Positions 35,367 through 48,075 of a stretch of 64,000 bases of DNA are shown here, piece by piece. Made by a program: the position numbers and the translations under genes. A model generated the notes under the pieces. That model was not told the origin of the DNA. It searched no databases and worked only from the letters and a program-made list of their open reading frames with translations. Position 1 is the first letter of the stretch, and each line of letters starts with the position of its first letter. Source of the DNA: Rhinopomastus cyanomelas (Eukaryota > Chordata > Aves > Bucerotiformes > Rhinopomastidae); contig VXBP01008680.1 in assembly GCA_013400115.1 (NCBI GenBank), forward strand, positions 62,001 to 126,000, in the 5' to 3' direction.

Positions 35367-35646
35367 GATCATAGAATGGTTGGGTTTCGATTGAACGGGA
35401 TCTTAAGGTCATCTAGTCTCAATCCCCCTGCCATGCCCAGGGACATCTTCCACTAGAGCAGTTTACTCCAAACACGATTCAACCTGACCTCAAGCATTTC
35501 CAAGGATGAGGCATCCACGGGTTCTCTGGACATTGTGTTCCAGTGTCACATCACCCTCACAGTGAGCAACTTCCTCCTCATGTCTAATCTAAACCTACCC
35601 TCTGTCACTTTGAAAACATTGCCCCTCATCCTATCACAAGCAACAA
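35367..35646 (-). mobile_element. CR1 LINE 3' end, old subfamily
   Basis: Minus strand. The UTR (CCTGCCATGCCCAGGGACAT), ORF2 C-terminal remnants (CATCACCCTCACAGTGAGCA) and the CATCCTATCACAAG end match an old, widespread avian CR1 type, quite different from the young family. The tail is short (CTATGATC at the left). No frame is intact. Confidence 0.88.
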
Positions 35647-38390
35647 GGATGTTGCCCATATGTGAGTGATGTGGGTTTTCTTCGCCACGACATTCGCAGT
35701 AGTGTAACACACGAGTGTGATGCTTTCCAGAATGTTGCTTCTTTCCATCCTTAACCTGCAGTCTCCAAGGCATAAAACACGAACTGCTACCTGCCTGTTA
35801 CTTACTGTTCTTGACGAGAGACACCAGCTCTCCCCAAACTTACAAACCCAAGATCTATTCTCCCAGGATTTTGAAATCAGTTTTCCTGGCTTTACAGCTG
35901 CAACGCTACCAGCCAACAGATCTGGCAGTGCTCTCAAGAAGAAATCAATTCATTTCTAAATCCCTTCTAAAAGGGATTTAGATGAGCTCGGCAGACAGTG
36001 GAGGTCGATTACCCTCATTTGCACACATGCAGAAGAGCTGTTTTAGAAGCAAAGAGGGAGAGCTGTCCCTGAACCTCTGGCAAGTGTCAGCTTTATCAAG
36101 TTCAAGACTAAGCCCAGATCAGATAACCAACAAGATTCACACAGTGTGATCCCAGCTCCTTGAATATGCCTTTCCCTCGCAGCTTTGCTGCGCTTCACTG
36201 ATACCACACAAGATTGCAAGGTACTTTTGTAAGCAGCCCTCAAATGCTTACACTAAACATTATTATAAGGAGGGGCCTTATTTGGGGCTATTTAATTGTC
36301 AGGACCTCAATATCCTGAGTTGGGCACTGGGGCATTTTTCTTTTCAAAAGGAACTGATCTTTTGTGGACATGAAAAATAAATGGTGAACTCCAGAACAGG
36401 CTGGTCTATTGTGGAGTTCGCATAACGGCTGGTGACTCATTGTTGGGATATTAATCAGAGCAAGATAAATGTGTGTGCAAAGCAAGGGACATGGCTTGTT
36501 TCATTGGGTTATTTATTGATCTTGGATTAATTTATGAAAGGGACAGGTGTTGCTGGGAGTGAGACTGCAGTCATAGAAAATAGTAAGGACTTAGCTCAGC
36601 TGGCTCCTACTGGTGTTGATAAGCTATGAGGGAAAAAAATGCCTACAAAGACAGAGGAGGGATAAAGGAGAGCAGCAGGGCAGGGCGGCTTGCACAAGCC
36701 TGGTGCTTGCAGGAGGCAGCCTTTGTGCGAGCAGACAATAAAGGGGATGCGTGATGAGAGGGGTGCGAGGGTCAGCGATAGGGAAACCTGGCACCAGGCA
36801 TGTGTGAGAGGAAGACTCTTTCTTCCCTACACCTAGTCCATGCCAGCTGTGCTGCCACCACTGGCAAATCCCAGAGAATCAGACACTGTGGGTCAGACTT
36901 CACCCGTCTCTCTTTCTCCTGTGCTGCAAAACGGTCAAGCTCAACAGTTAAGACAAAAACGTAGTGAAGGCTGGGCAAGCAGCACAGGGCAGAGAGAGGA
37001 AGCCACTGCCTGTCATGGTGGAAGAAGCAAGCAGTGGAGGGAAGGGCTGGTCCCCGTAGAGACACATCAGTGCTGCTCTCAGCCTTAGTGAGGCCACCCA
37101 CTGCAGTGATGAGCTCTGAAAGAGAGAGAGCACTGAGAGAGTAACTTTCAGTATCTTCTCATGAAGTTTGGTAGAAAGTTCAAATGAAGGATAAATACTC
37201 GTTTTTCAAAAGAGGCTGCTTGAGTGTTTTATGGGACTGTGGAACTTCTCTGCACAGTACAGATGCACTACACAGGCATGGCATGGAGGCGATCGTTGTT
37301 ATTTGCCACACGTCTCCACAGTACAGCTATTGATGTGTTAGTCCCCTCCGAACTATGTAGCACTTATTTTTCACATGAGTAAACTGGCTTTAATACTGGC
37401 TTAGAATGTAGATAAATACTTGGGGCATATAGATTTCTCTCTGTCCTTGTAATACTGCATTCATCTCGGGCCAGGATCTCTGGCTTTTCTCACTGGTAGC
37501 CCATCTCTCGTATTGATCTGGAACGCAGACAGATAGTACGCACGTTATGGATTTATTCCAGTCTCTGTTGAATCGCTGTTGATTTGGAAAGTAGATAAGC
37601 TGCATGAATGAATTTCCCCTGTAACATTGCTTTCTGTGCACACGAAGTGAGAAAATAATATAAGAAATATCTTCTAGCACACTGAGTGACTTCCTTTTCA
37701 CTGACTGTAACTCCTCCTCCTCAGCATCTGATGTCTGTAGCTGTCTTGCTGAAACGGCTGTGCACTGTCATAGCAGGGTACGTTCACCGTGAGACATCCC
37801 ATCTGTCTTCCTTTCCCGTAGCATTGCAAGTGTCCCTTTGCTGCAACACCAGTGTGTGAGCCTGCCTTTCATCTGCTGCTGTGTGCTCCTAAGTGTGGAT
37901 GCTGCTGGGGACTGGGTTCAGTTTTCTTCCTCATGGGTTGGAGGTGGCATTTGGCTTTCACTTAGTGCTGGGACAAAGTCTGTGACAGATGGAGTCTGTA
38001 AATCTTGCAAAAGCATGGTACCTCTGAGCAAACCAGTGTGTCCACACTGTAGTCTGGCTAGATTTGGGGTTTCCCAATATAAAAGGACGCCAAGATGCAC
38101 AGCACACGGGTAGGCTGTGTGGGACTCCTCTGCTCACCCTGGCAGGCCACCCAGTAGAGCTGCTGAAGGAGAATAAACACTCATTAGGGCTCTTTGTTCC
38201 CACTCTGAGGGTGATATTTAAAACGAGCGAGGGGACTTCAGTTTATAACACAGAGTGACTGTATCTCATACAGACTTCTGCAGTGCAGGCATCTGATGAA
38301 TCCTACATACCAATGGTCAGGCTCCCGCCATTTCAAAGCAAATGTACAAGGATGAGTTGCTTTGTCTGCCGTGTCATTTGGCTGGTATGG
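35647..38390. other. Unique non-coding sequence
   Basis: No gene or repeat family is recognised. A GA-repeat patch lies near 37110-37135. Frames up to 109 codons show no domain. Confidence 0.5.
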
Positions 38391-38725
38391 TTAATGTCTA
38401 TAAATAAGTGAAGGGTGGGTGTCAGGAGGATGGAGCCAGGCTCTTCTCAATGTCATCTAGTGATAGGACAAGGGGCAATGGGTGTCAGCTGGAACATAGG
38501 TGGTTCCACAGAAATATGAGAAGGAACTTCTTCCCAGTGAGGGTGACAGAGCACTGGACCAGGCTGCCTGGGGAGGTTGTGGAGTCTCCTTCACTGGAGA
38601 TGTTTAAGACCTGCCTGGATGTGTTCCTGTGTGACTTGGTCTAGGTGATCGTGCTGTGGCAGGGGGATTGGACTAGATGATCTTTCGAGGTCCTTTCCAA
38701 TCCCTAATGATTCTATGATTCTATG
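38391..38725 (+). mobile_element. CR1 LINE 3' end, young family
   Basis: Covers ORF2 from VYK (TTAATGTCTATAAATAAG) through the [20 protein letters not shown] block and [18 protein letters not shown] to the TAG at 38642-38644, then an intact UTR and ATTCTATGATTCTATG tail. Apart from an in-frame TAA at the start the remaining frame (38408-38644) is open, so decay has been slight and the insertion is probably recent. Confidence 0.97.
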
Positions 38726-41433
38726 TGTAGTACCAGCCACCACAGGAAGTAAATTCAACTGTTAATAAACCTTAACATTCATCCTGTGTTAAGACTTGTT
38801 CTGTGATCGCTTGTTTTTGACCTACAGAATATTTTCCACTTGCCCATTTCATCATCAGCCATGCTGTTTGTAATCCACCTGCTCACTTTAATAGGATTTA
38901 GTCGTCAAATAGGATTCCCTGTAATTTATAACCACTGTTAACTTCCTTAAACATCTTTTTGTGCTTTGCTAGCTTCATCAAAATTGCTGCAGAAGGTGGC
39001 AATTGCTGAAGGAGGCGGCATTGATTTTGAGTCTTGGTGAGAACACCTACATTTTGGGGTCCCCATATAGGTGGCTGGCTACATGCAGGTACCACTGCAG
39101 TCAGTGGCAGTCTAGGTGTCTCTAGAACTCCATTACCAAATACAAGTTTTTAGTACAGTTGGAAGCATGTGGATGGATGGAAATTGTGGTCCTAGGAGAT
39201 ATCACAAGGCAATGCTGAAGAACTGTGTGTTTTTGGAGCAGCAGTTTGAGATGCTTAAGGATCCCACAGCTTCTCAGGTGTGGGATGCCAGGACATCAAT
39301 TTCCTAGTAAGCAGTTGGTCAAGTCCCTGATGTGACCTGAACCACCCAGACAAGAAGAAGTGCCACCTTCGCCAGCAACAGGTGTCTAGCAAGCACATGT
39401 TTTCCTCATCCAGGTCTTCAACTTCTGGGGTTTTTTTTTTGCTGTTTTCTTACTGCATCAGGGGCTGGTATCCAAAACTCTTACTCATCAGCGAGATCGA
39501 AAGCAATCACATCTTTCTGTTAGAAACCCCCACAACTTAGGCAAATAGTTGTCACTGAGGAGGTTTTGTTGGCTGCATAAGTACCTGTGGTTTTTTGTGA
39601 ATGCACATGGGGCTCACTTTTCATCCCACTCACCACATCTCACAGGACTGGTCTGAACTTTTGCCTAGTGTCATCAAACCTTCAATTCCTGTGTGTAGTT
39701 GCTCTTACACAGAAGTTTCACAGGGGATTTTATGACACTTCTGAGCACAATGGAGACAAAAGGAGGCAAAGCACAGGACTTGATCAAGGCTTCTTTGTAG
39801 AAAAGCCCAAAGCTGCTACCTCTGGCTGGATCCTCATTGCTTCCTAACCTCAGTCCTTCAGGGGGAGATGTAGTCAGCTGAGGAAAGGGAGAGCAAACTG
39901 CTAAAGGAAGTAGCTCACTGTGCAAAATGTGTTTTGTCTGCTGTGATCCTCAGCTTTCATGGAGTGGAGTAAGGACAGGGTTATAAAATCCACCTGTCTT
40001 CAGCAATCTTCTGTGAGAGGGGTGACGTAAAGGAAACTTACCTGCCGTCTACATGTGAATGCCAAAAACATCTAGGTCACAAAAAAGCTCCTGATGATAT
40101 CTCCAGCCGCTCCTTGAGATCTAAATTTTATCGAGCTTTACTTCACCTACAAAGTTTTTGTCTGGGGTAGCTTTGATAAATTTAAGCTAAATTCTCTTGA
40201 ATAAAACTGGAGTTGAACTCATTTAGCTTAATTAGCACTTTTTCTTTTACATCAGGGAATAGGAGCAGAATGCGAAGAGACTGCTCTAAGAGATGGGAAA
40301 TTATGAACATTTTATACTGTGTAATAGGACTTTGTGCAACTACGAGTAGCAGGCTTAACCGCTCAGACTCTCTTGGCTTTGAACACTGAAAATGCTGTTA
40401 AATTATTAAGCTTAGTCTCCACTGGCAAGGACATTCAGCGTCTGAAACTTTACCAAACCTCAAGGCAGTTGACAGCAGGTAGTGTAATGAACAGAAAAAA
40501 GAGAAATAATTTTTTTTTTTAAAACCAGCATCTTCAGTTCATCTCTCAAAGACTTTAAAACCAGCAGCTGTGAAGCTTGAACCAAAATTAAGACTTTTTG
40601 AAATTTCTCTTGTAGAAGCCAAGGATAACAATTACCACTTCAGGCTGAAGGAAAACATATCAAATCTATTTCAAGCATTTTAATCCCTCCTGAAATGAAG
40701 TGCAAAGTACAGACAGCATTCAAACCGCAGAGAAAGAAGTGAAGAAGGTAGTGCTTGTTTTATACCAAGGCTCAGTGGTTAAATATAAATGGAGCCAGAG
40801 GCAGACAGGGAAAGAAAGATGGATGGAGCAGAGGTCGGGGCATTTGTCTGGGACTTGTAATGGCAGGGCACCAGTTCTTACCCCGATAACCTTTCAGGTA
40901 TGAAGAGGAGTGGCACTGACAGGAGCAACCTTATATTACACAGCCTGGTGTTTAGGCTCTCTGGGGAGGTATGAAATGTAGATTCAGATCCACTCTGGTT
41001 ACAGCAGAGATAAGAACTGGATTTCACGTGCACGAGGGACTGCTTTAATCTTTGGACTTTGGGCAACACATGGGAATGCGAGCAGTAATACTTTGTTCTC
41101 CATCATGGTCTCATGCGAGCAAGCCACACGTTTGTCGGTAGTGTGTTCTGCTAGCTCCAAAGCTGACATGTTAACATCTGCCAAAAGAGTCACTTTATGT
41201 GTGGACTTTGCAGAATGGAAAATGTTTACAGGCTGTTGTAGGTAGAAATAGTGCAACTTCCTCTGCTCACCTTGGCAAGCTCATCTTGATGAATATGCAT
41301 TCACCAGCTTCTGCGAGCCAGCTGAAAAGAGCAAAAACCAACAGGGGTAGGTGGGTGAAGATTATGTCCATTACATTTGGGCTTACTTTTAAAATACTGC
41401 ATTTCTTCAAAATCAAGTCAGAATATCAAACTA
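38726..41433. other. Unique non-coding sequence
   Basis: No gene or repeat family is recognised. Homopolymer T runs occur near 39430 and 40510. TTTAAAACCAGCA is repeated 36 bp apart (40518-40530, 40554-40566). Confidence 0.5.
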
Positions 41434-41822
41434 GAGGGAGCTGGGTCTCTTTAGCTTGGAAAAGAGGAGACTGAGGGTTGACCTCATTAATGTCTATAAA
41501 TATTTGAAGGGTGGGTATCAGGAGGATGGAGCCAGGCTCTTCTCAATGTCATTTAGTGATAGGACAAGGGGCAATGGTTGTGAGCTCCTATGTAGGAGGT
41601 TCCACATCAATATGAGAAGGAACTTCTTCCCAGTGAGGGTGACAGAGCACTGGAACAGGCTGCCCAGGGGAGTTGTGGAGTCTCCTCCTCTGGAGATGTT
41701 TAAGACCCGCCTGGATGTGTTCCTGTGTTACTTGGTCTGGGTGATCATGCTGTGTCAGGGGGATTGGACTAGATGAACTTTTCAAGGTCCCTTCCAATCC
41801 CTAATGGTTGTATGATTCTATG
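41434..41822 (+). mobile_element. CR1 LINE 3' end, young family
   Basis: Starts at ELGSLSLEK (GAGGGAGCTGGGTCTCTTTAG), continues through [34 protein letters not shown] and [13 protein letters not shown], then the UTR. TGG replaces TAG at the usual stop (GGTCTGG near 41737), so the frame runs on to 41776 within the UTR. The tail is slightly mutated (ATGGTTGTATGATTCTATG). Confidence 0.97.
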
Positions 41823-43710
41823 AGTATGTTTCATTTACATAATAGAAGAATCTAGTTTGCCTGGTTTCCCATGTCAATATTAGGTGGAGACTCTGCATCA
41901 TATCACATTATGTCTCTGACCTTACCAAGATATTCCCAGCTTCCGGGTGATCTGTTCCTGCTGTGGAACCTCTGCACAGTCTCCATGAGCTGCAACTGTT
42001 CCTTTTGGCTCTTTGCAGTAGGGACCAGGAATAACTTTGGAGCAGAGCCGTAAAGCACTGCCACCCTCCTGCAAAGAAGCAGCCTGTGAGTCTCAGTCAT
42101 GCTGAATTGCTACACTCACAGCTAGTCAAGGTCAAGGTGTCCTAAATGTTTACAGGAGATCACTGATGAATGGAGAGCTGCTTAGACATGCTGAATTGCA
42201 GACAGCTACTTTACCTGGCTTAATTAGAATATGCTCAGTGTAAGTGCTGTGTGGAGATGAGTTTTGCTTCTGCTAGCAGCTAAGTGGTCTTTATCTGGAG
42301 GCTAAATAGGTAGGAAAAAAAATTGTGATATGGACAAGCTTCAAATAAATCATAAAAGGAAGGTGAATAAATGGAGAACCAAGCGCAAGATTGAAACACA
42401 CGTGGTGTTTCGACAATGCACGTGTATCCTGTGCACTCCTACAGCAGTGTCAATTTTCCAGGTCAAGCGGAAAGAGTTATGAGAGAGTTTGACCCAGTTA
42501 TTGCTGAGACCCTCTGAGGCAATTCAATATTGGATTACTGCGAGTAAAGTGCATGCAGAACAGAGCACAGTCTTGCTGCTAATTGCAGTGAGCCTGCAAA
42601 AGCAATTTCTTCTACCATAATAAAGAAAGGCAAGTGTTACTCAGGACTCTTGGATTCTACTCAAGATCAGTCGCGGACAGCAGGTGCCAGTAATAAATAC
42701 AGACACATTTCCAGAAACACAATAAATATGGAAGTACCCTCTGGTTTACCAATCAAATTTGTTTTAGAGTAGGGTATATCCTGCAATCAAAAGGCAATAG
42801 AGTATTTGAGAGTTCTTCAAAGAAACACCTGGAATTTGTCAGTAGGGTGTCTATTGTTGTTGTTTGTTTTCCTCCTGCTCACTCAGCTACCACAAACCTT
42901 TGACAGCAGCCAGCCATAGGGTGCTGAGACAGGTACGAGTGTCTTTGTTCTGAGTGGTGCTGCAATGGTTCTTTTCACTTATCCCTGCGACACAGAAAGA
43001 AAGGCCCTTTGTTAGAGCAGCAGAGTGCAATTTCACTGCATTTCTAAACTTCATGGAGACCACTTCTGTCTTTTATCATTTGCCACTGTGGGAGATTCTG
43101 TCCTATTTCAGCTATTCCTTCCAGAAAGGAAAGGACTGTGCCCTCTAGCCAAGTATTACATGGGAAGACCCTGCTTTGAATGCAGACTTCGACTTCTACA
43201 GTGTAAGGTAGACAGTATTCCTGTCTACCTTACTAAGGACATAGAAATGCTGGAGAGGTGCCTGACAGCATTCATCTCACCTAACCTGAGGCATCTGCCA
43301 GGTAGCTGTCTCCACTTGAGCTAGACTAAGGTTCCTTTCCTAGACTAATGGATAGAAACATGTATTTCTAGTTTACGAGTCATCTGGTCTGGTCTGGATT
43401 ATTACCTTAGGACAAGATGAATCACAAGGAGAAAGGACTCATTTCTTTCTGCTGATAAGAAAGAAGTGGTGAGGAGAATAGCTCATATGGAGCCATCTCC
43501 TTTGTAGATGCCTGTGTTTAGGTGAGGTGAATTGCACCCTCTGAATCAGAAAGATAAGGAATTAGTGTCTGGCACTAATTTAATACAATATCAAAGACAA
43601 ATCGCTTTGCTGAGACCTTTTAGGCATTTTGAAGGTGGTTGCTGGGGTTCTGTAAAAAAAACTGTGATAGGGTAAGGCTCTGCTTTGCCTGTGTGCATTA
43701 CTCCCAAGAG
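41823..43710. other. Unique non-coding sequence
   Basis: I see nothing diagnostic. Overlapping plus frames at 42954-43324 are short and lack domain features. Confidence 0.5.
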
Positions 43711-43811
43711 CATCACAGAATCATTAGGGATTGAAGGGACCTCAAAAGATCATCTAGTCCAATCCCCCAGCTGCAGCAGGATCACCTAGACCAAAGGAGC
43801 ACATCCAGGCA
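43711..43811 (-). mobile_element. CR1 LINE 3' end, very short young copy
   Basis: Minus strand, about 100 bp: tail (ATGATTCTGTGATG), UTR, ORF2 stop and the last dozen codons. It lacks about 10 bases of AAGTCACACAGG near 43795. Confidence 0.93.
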
Positions 43812-45220
43812 AGAGCCTACTAAAAAAACTTCGAGGAAAAAAAAGGGATGTTTATTTAATGCAAAGGTTAATCTATTGTCCTGTGATCTTAAGGGAAATA
43901 CTGAGATGAAATGTTATAATGAAAACCTACAATAAGATTGCTCCAGTGGGAACCACAAAAAAAATGCATCTGTGTAGCCTTATTCCCGAAAGCCAAGCGC
44001 TACCTCTCAAATCATTAGTGCAGAAGAGAGCATTACAGGTTTTCCTTGCCCTGTCTTAAAGCCTGTCGTTCTGATGTCATTTTATCATCTGGTTCTACAA
44101 ATTGTAGCTCCTTATTTTAAATGTCAAGGTAACTAGAAGGCCTTGCAGGTCTTGTGAGAAACACCAGAGTAAAATACTGCTGGGAGGTGCTGTCTCAGCT
44201 GCAGGGTGCCTGGGCATTTTGAATGAAACATGCTCATTCCTCTTGCATCAATGAGCTGAAGGTCTGGGAGACAGCCGCCTGCCTGACTCGGGGCACATAC
44301 CGGTGGTGTTACTCAAGTATTAGCTGTGTAGCAATATCTGTTAACAAAAAGGATAAACCAGAACCACATGACCAGTTAGAGCTTAGAGAGATCAAGAGGC
44401 TGTGATCCAAACAGCGTGACTCAAAAAGCCTCTTCCGCTCTTGGAACACGTGCAGAGAGCAGCATTGCTCCCTGGTTCTGGTGCATCACTGGGAGGGCAT
44501 ACCCAAGCCTGGTGGCCCTGGAGGGGTATTCCAGGGGAAGAATCCTAATTCAGCTCAGTATAATACAAGATAATTTCTTGAAGTGATTACCATTTGGATC
44601 ACAACGTTGAGATCTGTGGCTCTCAGTGTATTTTGCAGTATGTGCAGAACTGCTGGGAGCAGGAAGTGCAGGGATCTCCGAGAGCAGTAGGGAAGCCAGT
44701 ATTAGGGAAAACATGTTATTTCTTAATTGTACAGCTTTCATCTATATTCAAGGACATCAAAGACTTATCTCTGATTCTGAAAAACATATTTGGATTAAAA
44801 TAACATTGAGTTCTATTAATCCTATTGATATTAATCTTAATAACACAGAAAAGGAAACAAATCCCTCTGTTCTAAATGTGTGCATCTGCCCTTGAAAAGA
44901 TGCATACAGCTTTATTTAATCAAGTGCATTTGGTTTCTCATCAATTTTGCTTCTGTTTGTTTGGCCCACTTATTTTCTTGAAGAAAGATCTGGCACTGCT
45001 GTTAAAAATCACGCAGTTAACTGCATTGTGTAGTCATCAGACGCAAATGCTTAAGAAGTGCCTGTGATATATTAACTGTTAATGCAGGCTGCCCAGATAT
45101 TAGATGAAGAAAGTATTTTCATTCTTTGCATAAATAAGGCACTTTATGAAGTATTTTTAATAAGACATTGTCCAGTTTTAAACACATCCGTAGGTGAAGC
45201 TTTGGCAAATTATATTGGGA
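43812..45220. other. Unique non-coding sequence
   Basis: No gene or repeat family is recognised. The text is AT-rich with short frames only. Confidence 0.5.
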
Positions 45221-45545
45221 TCGTAGAATGATTTAGACATCATCTAGCAACATCATCAATTCCAACAATTAATCTAACTAACTGTACCAAGCCCACTTCT
45301 AAACCTTGTCCCTAAGTTCCACATCTGCATGACTTTTAAATATGTCCACGTATGGTGATTCAACCCCCTCCCTGGGCAGCTTCTTCCAATGTCTGATGAC
45401 CCTTTCAGTGAAGAAGATTTTCCTAATGTTTAACTTGAATTTCCCCTGGTGCAACTTGAGGCCATTTCCTCTTGTCCTATGGAATGTTACCTGGAAGTAG
45501 CCACCAATTAAAGGCTCCAGTATGTTAAGAATGACTCTATAGAAC
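45221..45545 (-). mobile_element. CR1 LINE 3' end, old subfamily
   Basis: On the minus strand the ORF2 C-terminus is readable in one frame from about 45500 to 45299 (NGLKLHQGKFKLNIRK, then RHWKKLPREGVESPYVDIF). This is followed by a decayed UTR and a tail reduced to ATTCTACGATC. The KLHQGKF state is that of an old CR1 lineage. Confidence 0.92.
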
Positions 45546-47153
45546 TGTAGAGCTAATTGAAAATGCAGCCCCATTCATAGCCCTAACTGTTATTCTTAAC
45601 ACCAAGGCCTTCAAAAACTCCTCCCAATGGACCCTCCTTGCCAACCAAATACAACACCTATTCCTTCTCCTGTCTTGGCTGTCATGTAGGTTCCATGTAT
45701 GTTCAGAGCTCCCCTTCCAACACAGATGCATTCAACTCATCTGTTTAATATCTTCATTTCCTTTCATTCATCATCTTCTCTCTCCCTTATTCCCTTCATG
45801 AAATACCTTAAATGTATCCTGTGAACCTGTGATCTCTGATACTATGCCTCAGTTGCTCATTCATACAAGTTAAATGAAGTATGAGTAGAAGGTAAGTGGG
45901 AGGTAATAGGATGGAATTAATGTCATTTTGGTGGATCTGAATTTCCAGACATCAAACTCGTGTTTCAGTCTTTAGCACCCTGAAAATAAAAGTTCCTGGG
46001 TCCTGGGTAACAAATGTTGTGCTACTGCTTGAGATAAATACAACAGGGAAATACATTACTATTAAATCCTTTATCAATTCATTTAATAGATGAAACAACT
46101 CAAATGTTTCTCAACTCTGAAAAGGCCACACAACACATCCCATCTGATCCTGATTTATTGCTTTTCATCCTTTCCAATATGCATGAGTCCTTTTGGCAGA
46201 GGCTGGCGTTCCCTCATCTGTTGTATCCTGATGCACATCTGCTCAGAAGTGTCACATGTAGGTCAGGCACAGCCAGAGCCACAGACAAATAGTGTGAAGG
46301 CAGATGGTTGCCAACTGCATTCTGGGCAAGATTTTGGCTGAACAAGGTAATAACTTGCTCTGCTCTCAAATACATTAACCATTTCCCTAAGTTTTTTCCA
46401 CCATTTTTATTAAAATGATGATAAACCTTGGACAAGGAAGATTTGTGGACTGTGTGTTGTAACTTGTCATTGCCAACAAGCTCTGTTAGTTGCCAGAGCT
46501 TCAGCAGCATCATATAACATAGCTATACACTGCTCACATACTGCTCTTCAGAGAGGTCATAATGGGGCCCATTTTTTTATAAAGAAGAATTGGAAGGAAC
46601 TCTTCCACTTTGATCTCTAGTGTAAATGTTAAACCCATCATTCACCCCTAATCCAAACTAATATCATAGTCCAGCAGTACCACTGCTGGAGTTTGCCTCT
46701 CTGTTGCTTCTCACTTTTTATTGTCCTGATAGTTCTTCTTCACATCATAATTCTAAATGCAGAAAAAGACTTGTGGCTAAATAGATTAATGTTATTTAAA
46801 TAGCCTAATATTACTTTAATGATTCTATGATAATAGCAATGTAACATATTAATGTAATAGACTAATGTTATTTTAATTTAACCTGAGTATGAAGGTTATT
46901 TTGTTTTGTTTCAGTTAGGATGCTGCTGGAGGTTTTGGTGTTTTGGGATTTATTTCCAGTATCTACGTGATATGTTTAACAATACTATTGATGAAACTGA
47001 TAATTGTGTCCTGGGCTATTGTATGATGTCTAAAATGTGATGAGTGTTTACTCTGTAGATCTGGAACACAATTCTACATCAAATAGTGATTATTTATCTT
47101 CATGAAAGACTATTACAATTAAATGATCAGTCATGTGTGAAGATTAATACTGG
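45546..47153. other. Unique AT-rich non-coding sequence
   Basis: 46790-46890 contains repeated short AT words (TAATGTTATTT, TAATGTAATAGACTAATG). No gene or mobile element is recognised. Confidence 0.5.
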
Positions 47154-47328
47154 GAGCACTGGAACAGGCTGCCCAGGGAGGTTGTGGATTCTCCTTCACT
47201 GAAGATGTTTAAGACCTGCCCGGATGTGTTCCTGTGAGACTTGGTCTAGGTGATTCTGCTGTGTCAGGGGGAATTGGACTGGATGATCTTTCCAGGTTCC
47301 TTCCAATCCCTAATGATTCTATGATTCA
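47154..47328 (+). mobile_element. CR1 LINE 3' end, short young copy
   Basis: Begins at the [11 protein letters not shown] codons (GAGCACTGGAACAGGCTG) and runs to the ORF2 stop, UTR (GGGGGAATTGGACTGGATGATC variant) and an ATTCTATGATTC tail. The GGGGGAATTG variant is shared with the copy at 49094-49318, which may mark a sub-branch. Confidence 0.96.
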
Positions 47329-47877
47329 TGGTCATTGTCCTTTTCTCCAGAGTCCCCTATATTGACTAAACTGGTTAGAAAATATTTCCCCCTTACTCCT
47401 TCAATTTTATAGAAGGAGTATATTGTATATTATATTTTATTGTGCTGGTGAAATACTATTTCAGGTGAGTATCCACGGGCATTTCTGTTCTGTAGCCGTA
47501 TGTTGGTTGGGTTCATCTGCAGTGTGCAGACATGCCCATTTCTTGTGGCTCACAACATTCATCACGGCAATGCCAGCACTGCTTGTCTTGGGAAGGCGTG
47601 TTGGTGTCTCTAAATGAAAGTGCGATAGAAGGAGGTAAGATGCAGTTATTACATCACGTATGTTCTATGTCATTATGTTGCTGCAACAATTCAAACAGTT
47701 TACTTCAGTAATTTTTCAATTACATTCAGACTTCTTACCTGCAGCAACACTCTCCATGGTTTTTTCACTTTGTTTAAATGCAGAGAATCTGAAGTGTGAA
47801 GAGAAATCAGGTTTGTAGGAAAAGATGCTGGTATTTTTATATTCCTTTTTTTGTTTTCCATTTGGCTGCAAATGACT
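47329..47877. other. Unique non-coding sequence
   Basis: AT-rich text between a CR1 copy and the SINE. Nothing else is recognised. Confidence 0.5.
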
Positions 47878-48075
47878 GGACTCCAAGCTCGTTTGGTAGA
47901 GCACAGGATTTTGAATCCCATGGTTGTGGGTTTGAGCCCCATGTAGGATAGCACGTCTTGAGACAGCCTGGGTACACCAGGTGCTGGAGGCTGACCCTGC
48001 TCCAGCAGGCGGGGTTAGACTTAGATGATCTTTCGAGGTCCCTTCCAACCTCTAACATTCCGTGACTCTGATTCT
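47878..48075 (+). mobile_element. tRNA-derived SINE with CR1 tail
   Basis: The head (47878-47950) resembles a tRNA gene. It has a D arm GCTC-GTTTGGTA-GAGC (47887-47902), an anticodon-arm relic AGGATTTTGAATCCC, and a T arm GTGGGTTTGAGCCCCAT (47926-47942) with a near-consensus RNA polymerase III B box, GGTTTGAGCCC. D and T arms look closest to tRNA-Lys, while the anticodon loop would read TTG. A short unrelated body (GTCTTGAGACAGCCTGGGTA) follows. From about 47991 the sequence becomes a CR1 3' UTR (TTAGATGATCTTTCGAGGTC) with a decayed octamer tail. This head-plus-CR1-tail structure is that of a SINE mobilised by CR1 proteins. Confidence 0.85.

Noticed and set aside
37838..38113. Frame containing CKSCKSMVPLSKPVCPHC, which looks like a zinc ribbon
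   Set aside because: The rest of the 91-codon frame matches nothing I recognise and four cysteines in such spacing can occur by chance. No splice signals support it.
47878..47950. Functional tRNA gene
   Set aside because: Acceptor stem halves do not pair, the anticodon stem has mismatches, and the sequence continues into a CR1 tail, so a SINE head fits better.
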